Assembly: GCA_041191405.1 (NCBI GenBank) | Contig: JBEEOW010000007.1 | Coordinates: 74,974 to 138,973 of the forward strand | DNA: 64,000 bases | Direction of reading: 5' to 3' | From: JBEEOW01 sp041191405 | Lineage (GTDB): Bacteria > Bacteroidota > Bacteroidia > Cytophagales > UBA9547 | Shown here: positions 36,093-44,958 of the stretch, one piece after another | Numbering within the stretch: position 1 is the first letter of the stretch | Layout: each line of letters opens with the position of its first letter | The notes under the pieces: model-generated | What the model was told of the DNA's origin: nothing | Databases searched by the model: none | The model's input: the letters and a program-made list of their open reading frames with translations, nothing else | Program-made: the position numbers and the translations under genes

Positions 36093-37205
36093 TTATTGAT
36101 TATCAATCACAAAACCTTTTTCAATCCAGCCTCCGCCAATTACATCATTTCCTTCATAGAAAACCGCTGCCTGACCAGGAGTTATTGCATTTACATTCAT
36201 ATTGAATTCAACCTTCATTTGATCTCCAATTTGTGTAATTTTAGCAGGAGCTCCATCATCGTTATAACGTATTTTGGTAACTGAATCTTTTACAACATCA
36301 TGTAAATTTGCATACTTAATCATGTTTAGTTTATTTACCCAAACACCATTTTTAGCTAAATCTTCAATTTTACCTAATACAACCCTATTAGTATCTTTTT
36401 GAATATCAACTACAAATGCAGGAAAACCTAAAGCTATTCCTAATCCTTTACGTTGCCCAATGGTATAAAATGGATAACCTTCGTGGGTTCCTACAACAGT
36501 TCCATCAGTAAGTACAAATTCGCCACCTGCTACTTGCTCACTCAAACCAGGAACTCTTCTTTTTAGGAAACCTCTATAATCGTTATCAGGAATAAAGCAA
36601 ATTTCGTAACTCTCAGGTTTGTTTACTAAGTCAACAAAACCTCTCTCAAGAGCCATAGCTCTAATTTCTGATTTATGTAAATTACCTAATGGCAAAATTG
36701 TTCTACTGAAACTTTCTTGTGAAACACCCCAAAGTGCATAGGATTGGTCTTTATTTTCGTCAATACCTTTACTTAATACATAACGGTCGTTTTCCTTACG
36801 GATATTTGCATAATGCCCTGTTGCTATCCAATCACAACCAAGTTTATCTGCTCTTCTTAACAATGCATCCCACTTAATATGGGTATTACACATTACACAA
36901 GGGTTTGGGGTACGCCCTGCAATATATTCATCTGTAAAATAATCTATTACACTATCACCAAAATCTTCCCTAATATCAAGTATATAGTGAGGAAAACCTA
37001 GTCCAACAGCAATATTACGAGCATCATTGATAGAATCTAAACTACAGCACCCAGTTTCCTTCTTACTAGCACCAGCCCCAGCGTAATCCCATGTTTTCAT
37101 GGTCATACCAATTACCTCATACCCTTGCTCGTGAAGCATAACTGCTGCCACCGAACTATCAATACCGCCACTCATGGCTACCAATACTCTACCTTTTTTG
37201 CTCAT
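36093..37205 (-). CDS. mnmA: tRNA-uridine 2-sulfurtransferase
   Basis: MnmA thiolates U34 in the tRNAs for Lys, Gln and Glu. The 370 residues contain the PP-loop VAMSGGIDSSVAAVML (about 9-24), the sulfur-carrying C103 (NPCVMCNTHIKW) and C203 (YEICFIPDNDYRG), and the C-terminal RNA-binding beta-barrel (FYTIGQRKGLGIALG; AITPGQAAVFYEG). The motifs place it in the MnmA family. It is the first gene of a minus-strand cluster and is divergent from the TrpF-like gene. Confidence 0.96.
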   Translation of the reverse strand: MSKKGRVLVAMSGGIDSSVAAVMLHEQGYEVIGMTMKTWDYAGAGASKKETGCCSLDSINDARNIAVGLGFPHYILDIREDFGDSVIDYFTDEYIAGRTPNPCVMCNTHIKWDALLRRADKLGCDWIATGHYANIRKENDRYVLSKGIDENKDQSYALWGVSQESFSRTILPLGNLHKSEIRAMALERGFVDLVNKPESYEICFIPDNDYRGFLKRRVPGLSEQVAGGEFVLTDGTVVGTHEGYPFYTIGQRKGLGIALGFPAFVVDIQKDTNRVVLGKIEDLAKNGVWVNKLNMIKYANLHDVVKDSVTKIRYNDDGAPAKITQIGDQMKVEFNMNVNAITPGQAAVFYEGNDVIGGGWIEKGFVIDNQ

Positions 37206-37327
37206 AATCAGATACTCTTGTACTATGCAGTGAAATATTTTAAAAAGTACATAGCATTTTCTTTACAAAAATAATTATATTTCGTTAAGATTAAGTTACT
37301 TTGCCAAGTATATATCAAAATATTAAT

Positions 37328-37933
37328 ATGCAATTAAAAACATTAACTAAAGTAGGCTCTATAAGCAACCTAAGCGATGCACGTTATTGTGCTGGTATGG
37401 GTGTAGATATGATTGGTTTTAGCTTAGATGAAGACGACGAGCATTACATTTCACCAACTGAAATTCAAGCAATTAGTTCGTGGTTGGCTGGTGTTAAATT
37501 AGTTGGAGAAACCAAACACTTTGATATTGACAAAATCAATGATGCTATCAATACTTTAGGTTTAGATTATATTCAGTTTGACAACGCACATAATTTTGAT
37601 AAATATCAATTTATTGCCAAACCAATTATTCAAAAAGTATATGTACTTGATGCCAATGTACTTCACTTGTATCTAGGTAAAGTTGATTATATTTTATTTG
37701 AAAGCAAGAAAACTGACTTCGATTTATTGAAAGTGAGAGAGCAATTAAAAGCATTCTCAAGCTTATACCCTATTTTGGTTGGTTCAGGTATTACAGCCGA
37801 CAATATTTTAACAATAATTGATGAATGTAATATCAAAGGAATTGGTTTAAAAGGTGGAAAAGAAGAACGTCCTGGTTTTAAAGACTTTGACGAACTAGCT
37901 GAAATTTTCGAAAAACTTAGTGAAGAAGAATAG
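37328..37933 (+). CDS. TrpF-like TIM-barrel protein, catalytic residues missing
   Basis: I place the start at the ATG at 37328. The 201-residue protein aligns with phosphoribosylanthranilate isomerase along its length: LTKVGSISNLSDARYCAGMG fits KVCGLTRxxDAxxAxxxGA, ISPTEIQAI fits the substrate loop, DYIQFDN fits xxVQLHG, LVGSGITADNI the phosphate loop, and GLKGGKEERPGFKD the C-terminal signature. The catalytic Cys after K-V is Gly, and the catalytic Asp region (LDN) reads ILFESK. It is probably a non-isomerase relative. No other trp genes are near; it ends at an intrinsic terminator. Confidence 0.8.
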   Translation: MQLKTLTKVGSISNLSDARYCAGMGVDMIGFSLDEDDEHYISPTEIQAISSWLAGVKLVGETKHFDIDKINDAINTLGLDYIQFDNAHNFDKYQFIAKPIIQKVYVLDANVLHLYLGKVDYILFESKKTDFDLLKVREQLKAFSSLYPILVGSGITADNILTIIDECNIKGIGLKGGKEERPGFKDFDELAEIFEKLSEEE

Positions 37934-37962
37934 AAAAGTTTAGCTTATAGTTTAAAGAGTTT

Positions 37963-37994
37963 ATGCCGATAAAGAAATTTGTCGGCATTTTTTT
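37963..37994 (+). terminator. intrinsic terminator after the TrpF-like gene
   Basis: ATGCCGA (37963-37969) pairs with TCGGCAT (37982-37988), followed by T6. The stem core is identical to the topA terminator. Confidence 0.8.
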
Positions 37995-38087
37995 ATAAAA
38001 AAATTTGCAAAAAATTCAATGAAAGCAAAATTTTTAGTTCAGCAAATGATTTACAAGTTTAATACAAAATTTTGAGATTGTGGTGGT

Positions 38088-38549
38088 TTAATTTCTAAAC
38101 AAAGGTCTGCTAATTAATGGAGAAAATGACCAAGGAATTGAAGTCAAAATCAAGAGTAAACCAATTAAATAATACCAAAACATAGTTTTAAACTTCTGAT
38201 TATCATCAATTATTCGCTTAACTTTTATTGAACCAATTGTAATAATTACAACTGCCAAAATCATCACAAAAATATGTTCCATACCAAAAAATCTAATTTC
38301 ACGAAGATGAATTGCATGTATAAAATCTTGGTAAAAGTATTTAACCAAAGGACTTAATGAATATAACATTAAACCTAAAATCAATTGAATATGTAATATA
38401 GTAGCTGTAAGATGCCTTAATAAATTATCATTTTTAGTGAAGTTTAACTGATTTTTCCAACCAAAATATGATTTATAAATAGCTAATAATAAACTTATTA
38501 AAACTACCCAACGCCAATATGAATGTATAATTAAAAGGGTATGGTACAT
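38088..38549 (-). CDS. four-helix membrane protein with conserved histidines
   Basis: A 153-residue inner-membrane protein with four helices near residues 5-25, 44-65, 90-110 and 125-143. Histidines (H9 in LIIHSYWRWV, two in LLRHLTATILHIQL, and one in FGMEHIFVM) lie near helix ends, as in cytochrome b561-like or other di-haem proteins, but I cannot confirm haem binding. It follows a lipoprotein gene by 14 bases. Confidence 0.65.
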   Translation of the reverse strand: MYHTLLIIHSYWRWVVLISLLLAIYKSYFGWKNQLNFTKNDNLLRHLTATILHIQLILGLMLYSLSPLVKYFYQDFIHAIHLREIRFFGMEHIFVMILAVVIITIGSIKVKRIIDDNQKFKTMFWYYLIGLLLILTSIPWSFSPLISRPLFRN

Positions 38550-38563
38550 AGGTTTATAAACGA

Positions 38564-39157
38564 TTACAACAGTTCAATACCATATTCAATTCGATCATAT
38601 TGATGTTCTTTTTTTGCTAAGATTAATTCTAGTCTTTCTTTATAATTTGAATTAATCAATTCATATTTACCCTTTTCTATTATTTTTTGTCTAATATTTG
38701 GATTATTAAGTAAATCAATTTTTGTTAAAGAGTTTAACAATTTTGGAATATCATCTTTATTTTCTAAATGAAAAATTATAGTAACCCCAAATGAAATAAT
38801 TTTATTATTGCAAGTTTTAATACCTAAACTAGGTAATGTTTCTTCATCATTAAATTTAAAAATTAGTTGTTGTTCATGATTATGATAATATTCAAGTCCA
38901 TTTTTATCAGGACCTGCATTATTGTCAGATATCAAATAACTCCAATTCCAATTAAGTTTTGATGTTGAATCATTAATTGATGAATTCAAATAGAGTTTCA
39001 AATTCTTGAAATCATAATTAATCTTAATAAACTCATCACTCTTAACTGATAAACAAGTAATTGTGTTCTCTACTTTTTTCATTTTAGTAGAATTACATGC
39101 AAAAAATAAAATTAGAAAGTTAATAAAAATGAAAATAATAAATTTAGTTTTCACCAT
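38564..39157 (-). CDS. lipoprotein of unknown function
   Basis: A 197-residue protein with a lipobox (ILFFAC-NST). The rest is Asn/Lys-rich with alternating strands and no recognisable domain. It is the first gene of a two-gene cluster with the four-helix membrane protein. The 260-base gap upstream holds the mnt promoter region on the other strand. Confidence 0.68.
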   Translation of the reverse strand: MVKTKFIIFIFINFLILFFACNSTKMKKVENTITCLSVKSDEFIKINYDFKNLKLYLNSSINDSTSKLNWNWSYLISDNNAGPDKNGLEYYHNHEQQLIFKFNDEETLPSLGIKTCNNKIISFGVTIIFHLENKDDIPKLLNSLTKIDLLNNPNIRQKIIEKGKYELINSNYKERLELILAKKEHQYDRIEYGIELL

Positions 39158-39365
39158 TTTGGTACATTTTTAAAATAGCAGCATTTAATCTATTTTCATT
39201 TTTCTTAGATGAAAGTTCTTACTCTGTTGCATCTACAGTTTTAAGTCGATTTTTTAAATTAATAATCTTTTTGCTCATAGTCTAATGAATAATTTCATTC
39301 AAAAAACAAATTTAACACAATATCTCAAAATACAAATAATCAAGTAACTAGCCTAAACAAATTAA

Positions 39366-39387
39366 ATTTTTAGGGTAATCTAAAAAT
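39366..39387. promoter_or_regulatory. candidate metal-regulator operator upstream of mntR
   Basis: A perfect 8-bp inverted repeat ATTTTTAG-ggtaat-CTAAAAAT, 7 bases upstream of the -7 element TATATTTG (39394-39401). The core TTAGGnnnnnCTAA resembles DtxR-family operators. Position before an mntR-led operon suits autoregulation; binding is not shown. Confidence 0.5.
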
Positions 39388-39393
39388 ATTTTC

Positions 39394-39401
39394 TATATTT
39401 G
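39394..39401 (+). promoter_or_regulatory. -7 promoter element of the mnt operon
   Basis: TATATTTG matches TAnnTTTG and lies 17 bases upstream of the mntR ATG. A -33 TTTG is not clear, because the palindrome occupies that region. Confidence 0.45.
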
Positions 39402-39417
39402 ATAAAATTTCAATTCA

Positions 39418-40077
39418 ATGCTTAGTTTTACCGAAGAAAACTACTTAAAAGCCATTTACCATTTGTCGAATAATGGTTCTAATGCTGTGTCAACCAACGC
39501 AATATCTGATATTTTATCTACAAAACCAGCTTCGGTGAGTGATATGCTTAAAAAGCTTTCACAAAAAAAGGTTATCAGTTACATTAAATACCAAGGTGTT
39601 AATATGACTGAAGAAGGTAGATTATTGGCGCTTAGAATTATTAGAAAACATCGTTTATGGGAAGTATTTTTGGTTAAACACTTGGGTTTTAATTGGGATC
39701 AAGTGCATGATGTTGCCGAAGAACTTGAACATATTAATTCAAGCTTATTGATAAAACGATTGGATGAATTTTTAGGCTTTCCTAAATTTGACCCACACGG
39801 CGACCCTATCCCGAGTGAAGATGGCGAAATGAGTCCGCTGTTTACAGTAAGTCTTGACACTTTAGATGCTGGTGTTGTGGCAGTTGTAACGAGTTTAAAC
39901 GAAACATCTGGCGAGTTTTTAAGACATCTTGACAAACTAGGCATAAATCTCGGTGTGAAAGTGAAAATTATGGACGTTTCTACTTTCGACAAATCCATAG
40001 AACTACATCTTAGTAGTGATAAAAATGTAATGATTTCGAATGAAGTTGCTAAAAATATAAACGTTTCAGCAGAATGA
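39418..40077 (+). CDS. mntR: DtxR-family metal-dependent transcriptional regulator
   Basis: A 219-residue regulator with an N-terminal winged helix (residues about 1-62: MLSFTEENYLKAIYHL ... KPASVSDMLKKLSQKKVI), the metal-binding and dimerisation domain (RIIRKHRLWEVFLVKHLG ... VHDVAEELEHINS) and a C-terminal FeoA/SH3-like domain (about 140-215). Operon partners are a metal ABC transporter, so Mn(II) or Fe(II)-dependent repression is expected. Its stop overlaps the next ATG by 4 bases (ATGA). Confidence 0.9.
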   Translation: MLSFTEENYLKAIYHLSNNGSNAVSTNAISDILSTKPASVSDMLKKLSQKKVISYIKYQGVNMTEEGRLLALRIIRKHRLWEVFLVKHLGFNWDQVHDVAEELEHINSSLLIKRLDEFLGFPKFDPHGDPIPSEDGEMSPLFTVSLDTLDAGVVAVVTSLNETSGEFLRHLDKLGINLGVKVKIMDVSTFDKSIELHLSSDKNVMISNEVAKNINVSAE

Positions 40078-40991
40078 AAGCTTTACTTAAACAATCTGTA
40101 TTTATATTATTGACTTCAAGCATTTTATCATCTTGTAATTCAAGTAAAAAAGATGAAAATGATAAGTTAAAAATTGTTGTTTCTACAGGTATGATTGCTG
40201 ATGCAGCCCAAAATATAGTTGGGAATCATGCAGAAGTGAAAGCGCTAATGGGGCCAGGTGTTGACCCACATTTATACAAACCAACCCAAGGCGACATAAC
40301 TCGATTAACAAGAGCGGATATTATTGTTCAAAATGGATTGCATTTAGAAGGTAAAATGGCAGATATGTTACATAAAATTGGTAGAAAAAAGCCAGTAATT
40401 GCCATGTCTGACGGATTAACAAACAGCGACTTACGTTTTATTGAAGGTAGAAATCCTGACCCACATATTTGGTTTAGTGTAAATAAATGGGCAAAAACGG
40501 TAGCTCATTTATCAAAAGAATTACAAAAACTAGATACCCTTCATGCCGCTGATTATGAACGAAATACAAAAAAATACCTACATCGTTTAGATTCACTTGA
40601 TATTTGGGTAAAAACGCAAATTGCTTCTATTCCTGAATCACAGAGAGTTTTAATTACTGCACACGATGCATTTGGTTATTTTGGAGATAGTTACAACCTG
40701 AAAGTGAAAGGTTTACAAGGAATTTCTACTGTATCGGAATTTGGTTTAAAGGATATCACCACATTGGTTGATTTTATTATCAAAAACAAAATTAAAGCGG
40801 TTTTTGTTGAATCCTCGGTTTCTTCAAGAGCAATTGAAGCAGTAGTGCAAGGCTGTGCTTCTAAAAATCATAAAATATTATTAGGTTCAACATTGTATTC
40901 AGATGCTATGGGAGCTGAAAATACACCCGAAGGCACCTATATTGGCATGGTTTCAAGTAATGTTAAAAACATAGTTAACGGTCTGAAATAA
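40074..40991 (+). CDS. mntA: metal ABC transporter substrate-binding lipoprotein
   Basis: A 305-residue cluster A-I binding protein. The lipobox is ILSSC-NSS. Metal-ligand motifs of the family are GVDPHLYKPTQGD (first His), PDPHIWFSVNKW (second His), a Glu region after LQGISTV and an Asp in GSTLYSDAMG. Family members bind Mn, Zn or Fe; the preceding mntR suggests Mn. It delivers the ion to the permeases encoded downstream. Confidence 0.9.
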   Translation: MKALLKQSVFILLTSSILSSCNSSKKDENDKLKIVVSTGMIADAAQNIVGNHAEVKALMGPGVDPHLYKPTQGDITRLTRADIIVQNGLHLEGKMADMLHKIGRKKPVIAMSDGLTNSDLRFIEGRNPDPHIWFSVNKWAKTVAHLSKELQKLDTLHAADYERNTKKYLHRLDSLDIWVKTQIASIPESQRVLITAHDAFGYFGDSYNLKVKGLQGISTVSEFGLKDITTLVDFIIKNKIKAVFVESSVSSRAIEAVVQGCASKNHKILLGSTLYSDAMGAENTPEGTYIGMVSSNVKNIVNGLK

Positions 40992-40992
40992 A

Positions 40993-41781
40993 ATGATTAA
41001 ACACGTAGAAAATCCTATTGTTGAGGTGCATAACCTTACAGTTAGCTATAACAATAAACCTGTATTATGGAACATTGACTTAACGCTTCCACAAGGTGCG
41101 TTGGTTGGTATTATTGGTCCGAATGGAGCAGGAAAATCAACTTTAATCAAAGCTATGATGGAGATTGTACCTCATAGCAGTGGTTATAGTAAAATTTTTG
41201 GAGAGCCTTTAAGTAAAGTGAGAGCTAAAGTTGCTTATGTTCCTCAGCGTGAATCAGTTGATTGGGATTTCCCAGCTTCGGTTTACGATGTGGTGATGAT
41301 GGGCAGATATGGCAAATTAGGTTTATTTAAACGTCCTAGAAAAGCTGACCATGAAGTAGTTACGGAGTGTTTACGTAAAGTACAACTACTTCCTTTGAAA
41401 GACCGTCAAATTTCAGAACTTTCAGGTGGACAACAACAACGTGTATTTCTAGCAAGGGCTTTGGCGCAAGAAGCTGATTTGTATTTCATGGACGAACCTT
41501 TCGCTGGTGTTGATATTGCTACTGAAACTGCAATTATTGAAATCCTGAGAGAAATGCGTAACAAAGGTAAAACGGTTGTTGTAGTTCATCATGATTTACA
41601 ATCGGCTGGTGAATACTTTAACTGGATGATTCTCATTAATATGCGTTTGGTTGCTTCTGGACCAATAGAAGAGGTATTTACAGGGGATTTGCTTCAAAAA
41701 ACGTATGGCGGTAAACTGACTGTGTTGTCTAAAATTCAGAGCTTAATGCAACAAGAAGCGTTTCCTAGTAAGGATAATTGA
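40993..41781 (+). CDS. mntB: metal ABC transporter ATP-binding protein
   Basis: A 262-residue ATPase starting one base after the mntA stop. It has Walker A GPNGAGKST (about 42-50), the signature LSGGQQQR, Walker B DLYFMDEPF and the H-loop VVVHHD. It energises import through the two permeases downstream. A repeat array of about 130 bases separates it from the next gene, unlike the tight joints elsewhere in the operon. Confidence 0.95.
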   Translation: MIKHVENPIVEVHNLTVSYNNKPVLWNIDLTLPQGALVGIIGPNGAGKSTLIKAMMEIVPHSSGYSKIFGEPLSKVRAKVAYVPQRESVDWDFPASVYDVVMMGRYGKLGLFKRPRKADHEVVTECLRKVQLLPLKDRQISELSGGQQQRVFLARALAQEADLYFMDEPFAGVDIATETAIIEILREMRNKGKTVVVVHHDLQSAGEYFNWMILINMRLVASGPIEEVFTGDLLQKTYGGKLTVLSKIQSLMQQEAFPSKDN

Positions 41782-41912
41782 TAAGACTTAAGACTGAAGA
41801 CATAAGGCTTAAGATCATCTTTAATTAAGATTTTCTTAAGTCTTAGGTCTTGAATCTTATGTCGAAAATAAAATCTTATGTCTTAAGTCTTTAATCTTAA
41901 GTCTAAATAAAT
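41782..41912. repeat. degenerate tandem repeat array inside the mnt operon
   Basis: Left units GACTTAAGACTGAAGACAT face right units TCTTAAGTCTTAGGTCTT and TCTTATGTCTTAAGTCTT, so the RNA could form a long imperfect hairpin. It lies between mntB and the fused permease gene and may reduce or separate expression of the two parts of the operon. Confidence 0.65.
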
Positions 41913-41917
41913 AAACA

Positions 41918-43204
41918 ATGAAAGAATTTTGGCAATTTATATCACTAACTGATGCCAATGTGCGGAATGTAGTATTGGGAGTTATGTTACTTTCGGCTAC
42001 ATCGGCAGTGGTGGGTTGTTTTGCATTTTTGCGTAAACGCTCACTCGTTGGCGATGCTGTGGCACATGCTGTTTTACCTGGCATTTGTTTGGCGTTCATG
42101 ATTACACTAACAAAAAATCCTTTGGTTTTATTGTTAGGTGCGAGCTTGTCGGGTTTGGCATCTATTTATTCTATTGATTTAATAACCAAAAACTCAAAAC
42201 TCAAAGCTGATGCTGCGGTAGCAATAGTTTTGTCTGTATTTTTTGGATTGGGATTGGTATTATTATCTCATATTCAACATTCTGGAAATGCATCCCAATC
42301 GGGTTTAGATAAGTTTTTATTCGGAAAAGCGGCTTCATTAACCCTCGATGACATTTACAGTTTTGCTTCTGTAGCAATAATTATGTTAATTGTTGTATTA
42401 CTTTTTTACAAAGAATTTAAGATTTTATGCTTCGATTCCAAATATGCGCATACTCTTGGTTTGCCAGTTTCAGTACTCGAAATGTTGTTGTCATTGTTAA
42501 CAGTTTTGGCAGTAGTAATTGGTATTCAAGCTGTTGGAGTAGTTTTAATGGCAGCCATGTTAATTACCCCAGCTGTAGTTGGTAGAAGCTTCACTAACAA
42601 TCTTACTTCCATGATATTTATTGCTGCATTTTCTGCAATAATATCTTCACTTGCAGGAACTTATGTATCATTTATTGAAAGTTCAATGCCAACTGGACCG
42701 TGGATAGTTTTCTTTATGTCGATGATTGCATTTTTAGCATTTATGTTTGCGCCTAAAAAGGGAATACTAAGCAAATACATCAAACAATTACAAAATAAAG
42801 CTAAAATTAGAGAAGAAAATCTACTTAAAATTTTCTATAACTTAGGTGAAAAAGAAGGCAATTTTACCCAAAGTAGAACTGTAAATGAGTTGAGTATGGC
42901 AAAAAACTATAATTTCACTAATATTTATAGTTTGTTATTTTCGCTTCGCCGACATGGATATATAGAAAAAAATGGAAATGCATATACGCTTACCAAGGCT
43001 GGTTACCAAAAAGGCAAACGAGTTACCAAAGCGCATCGTTTGTGGGAATCCTATTTAAGTGAGCATTTATTGATTCCTGCTGACCACGTACACCACAATG
43101 CTGATGCTGTAGAGCATTTAATTAGTCCTGAATTAGAACAAGAAATTCGAAATTCATTGACAAATCCCAACTTAGATCCACATCAAACCAAAATACCTAA
43201 ATAA
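41918..43204 (+). CDS. mntC: metal ABC transporter permease fused to a DtxR-like domain
   Basis: Residues 1-285 are an ABC-3 (MntB/ZnuB-type) permease with eight or nine helices (GCFAFLRKRSLVGDAVAHAVLPGI near the start). Residues about 295-428 form a DtxR-type winged helix and metal-binding/dimerisation domain (FSLRRHGYIEKNGNAYTLT ... KAHRLWESYLSEHL ... ADHVHHNADAVEHLIS), placed in the cytoplasm. The domain has the HxxW pattern and ligand histidines, so a metal sensor controlling transport, rather than DNA binding, is plausible. The overall 428 residues exceed the usual ~280. Confidence 0.9.
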   Translation: MKEFWQFISLTDANVRNVVLGVMLLSATSAVVGCFAFLRKRSLVGDAVAHAVLPGICLAFMITLTKNPLVLLLGASLSGLASIYSIDLITKNSKLKADAAVAIVLSVFFGLGLVLLSHIQHSGNASQSGLDKFLFGKAASLTLDDIYSFASVAIIMLIVVLLFYKEFKILCFDSKYAHTLGLPVSVLEMLLSLLTVLAVVIGIQAVGVVLMAAMLITPAVVGRSFTNNLTSMIFIAAFSAIISSLAGTYVSFIESSMPTGPWIVFFMSMIAFLAFMFAPKKGILSKYIKQLQNKAKIREENLLKIFYNLGEKEGNFTQSRTVNELSMAKNYNFTNIYSLLFSLRRHGYIEKNGNAYTLTKAGYQKGKRVTKAHRLWESYLSEHLLIPADHVHHNADAVEHLISPELEQEIRNSLTNPNLDPHQTKIPK

Positions 43205-43205
43205 C

Positions 43206-44075
43206 ATGAATTCAGATATTTGGATAATCATTACCGCAATTATGGTGGCTACAACTTGTAGCATTTTGGGTACATTTTTATTGCTTCGCAACATGACTAT
43301 GGTTGGAGATGCTATTTCGCATGCAGTATTACCAGGCATAGTAATTTCATTTATCATTACTGGTTCAAGAGACTCAATACCAATGCTTTTAGGTGCTGGT
43401 TTGTTGGGAGTACTTGCAACTGTATTGATTGAATTGATGCACAAAAAACTTAAAATTCAAGAAGATGCGGCCATTGGTGTTGCGTTTACTTTTTTGTTTT
43501 CTGTAGGCGTAATTTTGATTGCAAAATTTGCCGACCAAGTTGACCTAGACCAAGATTGTGTGCTTTATGGCGATTTAAGTATGATTCCATTTGATACCAT
43601 TATTTTAAATGGTTTTGAATGGGGACCACGAGTTACCTATATTTCAGCCATCAATTTGATAGCAATAATTGCATTGGTTGTGTTTGCCTATAAAGAATTA
43701 TTAATCACTTCATTTGACGGACATTATGCTGCATTTTTAGGATTAAATGCTACACTTTGGCATTATGTATTAATGGGTGCAGTTTCGTTTACTGCAGTAA
43801 GTAGTTTTGAATCTGTGGGTGCAATATTGGTAGTTGCATTATTGGTTGTACCACCAGCAACCGCTTATATGATTAGCAAATCTTTAAAACCTATGCTTTG
43901 GTTGAGTATTTTATTCGGAGCTACAAGTGCAATTGGTGGATATGGCTTTTCTTATTTACTCGATTCATCTATTGCAGGATGTATTGCTACAATAGCTGGT
44001 ATTCAATTGGTTGTGGTATTATTAGTAAGTAAAACGTTGAAAAAGAAAGCGTTGGTTGAACCTGTGAATGGGTAA
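43206..44075 (+). CDS. mntD: metal ABC transporter permease
   Basis: A 289-residue ABC-3 family permease starting one base after the previous stop, with eight hydrophobic helices and the family motif GTFLLLRNMTMVGDAISHAV near residue 20. It lacks the extra DtxR-like domain of its neighbour, and together they should form the channel. It ends 4 bases before the convergent terminator. Confidence 0.93.
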   Translation: MNSDIWIIITAIMVATTCSILGTFLLLRNMTMVGDAISHAVLPGIVISFIITGSRDSIPMLLGAGLLGVLATVLIELMHKKLKIQEDAAIGVAFTFLFSVGVILIAKFADQVDLDQDCVLYGDLSMIPFDTIILNGFEWGPRVTYISAINLIAIIALVVFAYKELLITSFDGHYAAFLGLNATLWHYVLMGAVSFTAVSSFESVGAILVVALLVVPPATAYMISKSLKPMLWLSILFGATSAIGGYGFSYLLDSSIAGCIATIAGIQLVVVLLVSKTLKKKALVEPVNG

Positions 44076-44079
44076 AAAA

Positions 44080-44116
44080 AACTCCCAATTTTTAACCAAT
44101 TGGGAGTTTGATTTTA
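44080..44116. terminator. bidirectional terminator between mntD and hisF
   Basis: Perfect 12-bp stem AAACTCCCAATT / AATTGGGAGTTT (44080-44091 and 44099-44110) with a 7-base loop, flanked by an A run on the left and GATTTT on the right, so it can stop both convergent transcripts. Confidence 0.87.
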
Positions 44117-44869
44117 TATTCTAATTGAAATATTTTTATTAGCTAAATACTGTTTTAAATCAGGAATGCCTATTTCTTTAAAGTGAAAAATACTTGCGGC
44201 TAAACCAGCATCAGCGCCACCAAAAGTGAAAGCATCAGCAAAGTGCTCCATTTTACCTGCTCCACCTGAAGCAATTACTGGAATATTTGAATTTTTAGAA
44301 ATCAAGGCATTTAATTCGTTTGCAAAACCTTCTTTACAACCGTCATGATCCATAGAAGTCATCAATAATTCGCCTCCACCCCTATTTTCAATTTCTTTAG
44401 CCCACTCTATCGTTTTGATTTCTGTAGCTGTTCTACCTCCATGCGTATGTACAGTATGAACACCATTTACATAACGAGTATCAATTGCAACTACTACACA
44501 CTGACTTCCAAATTCAAGAGCAAGTTCATCAATCAATTCAGGGCGTTTAACTGCAGAGGAATTAATAGAAATTTTGTCTGCTCCAGCATTTAACAAAGCA
44601 GAAACATCTGATACAGAAGAAATTCCACCACCTACTGTAAAAGGAATATTAATTACAGAAGCAACCTCACGAACAAGTTCAACCAAAGTTTTACGTTTTT
44701 CAACGGTAGCAGTAATATCTAAAAATACTAATTCATCAGCACCTTGTTGCGCATATAATTCTGCCAAAGCAACAGGGTCGCCAGCATCTCGAAGTTCAAG
44801 AAAGTTAACTCCTTTTACTGTTTTACCATCTTTTATATCTAAACAAGGTATAATTCTTTTTGTTAACAT
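44114..44869 (-). CDS. hisF: imidazole glycerol phosphate synthase, cyclase subunit
   Basis: HisF is the TIM-barrel cyclase that works with HisH to make IGP and AICAR. The 251 residues show MLTKRIIPCLDIKDGKTVKG, VGGGISSVSDVSALLNAGADKISINSSAV, and TSMDHDGCKEGFANEL, with catalytic Asp in CLDIKDG and MDHDG. It follows hisA; no hisH is in the window. Confidence 0.97.
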   Translation of the reverse strand: MLTKRIIPCLDIKDGKTVKGVNFLELRDAGDPVALAELYAQQGADELVFLDITATVEKRKTLVELVREVASVINIPFTVGGGISSVSDVSALLNAGADKISINSSAVKRPELIDELALEFGSQCVVVAIDTRYVNGVHTVHTHGGRTATEIKTIEWAKEIENRGGGELLMTSMDHDGCKEGFANELNALISKNSNIPVIASGGAGKMEHFADAFTFGGADAGLAASIFHFKEIGIPDLKQYLANKNISIRI

Positions 44870-44876
44870 ATTTTTG

Positions 44877-44958
44877 AGATTATAGATTTTAGATTGTAGA
44901 TGTTAGATGTTAGAATATTTTTAAGGGCTTTAATCTAAAATCTATTATCTAAAATCTT
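44877..44958. repeat. degenerate tandem repeat array (TAGATGTTAGA / TCTAAAATCTATTATC)
   Basis: Left units ATTTTAGATTGTAGATGTTAG face right units AATCTAAAATCTATTATCT, forming an imperfect hairpin between hisA and hisF. Confidence 0.6.
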
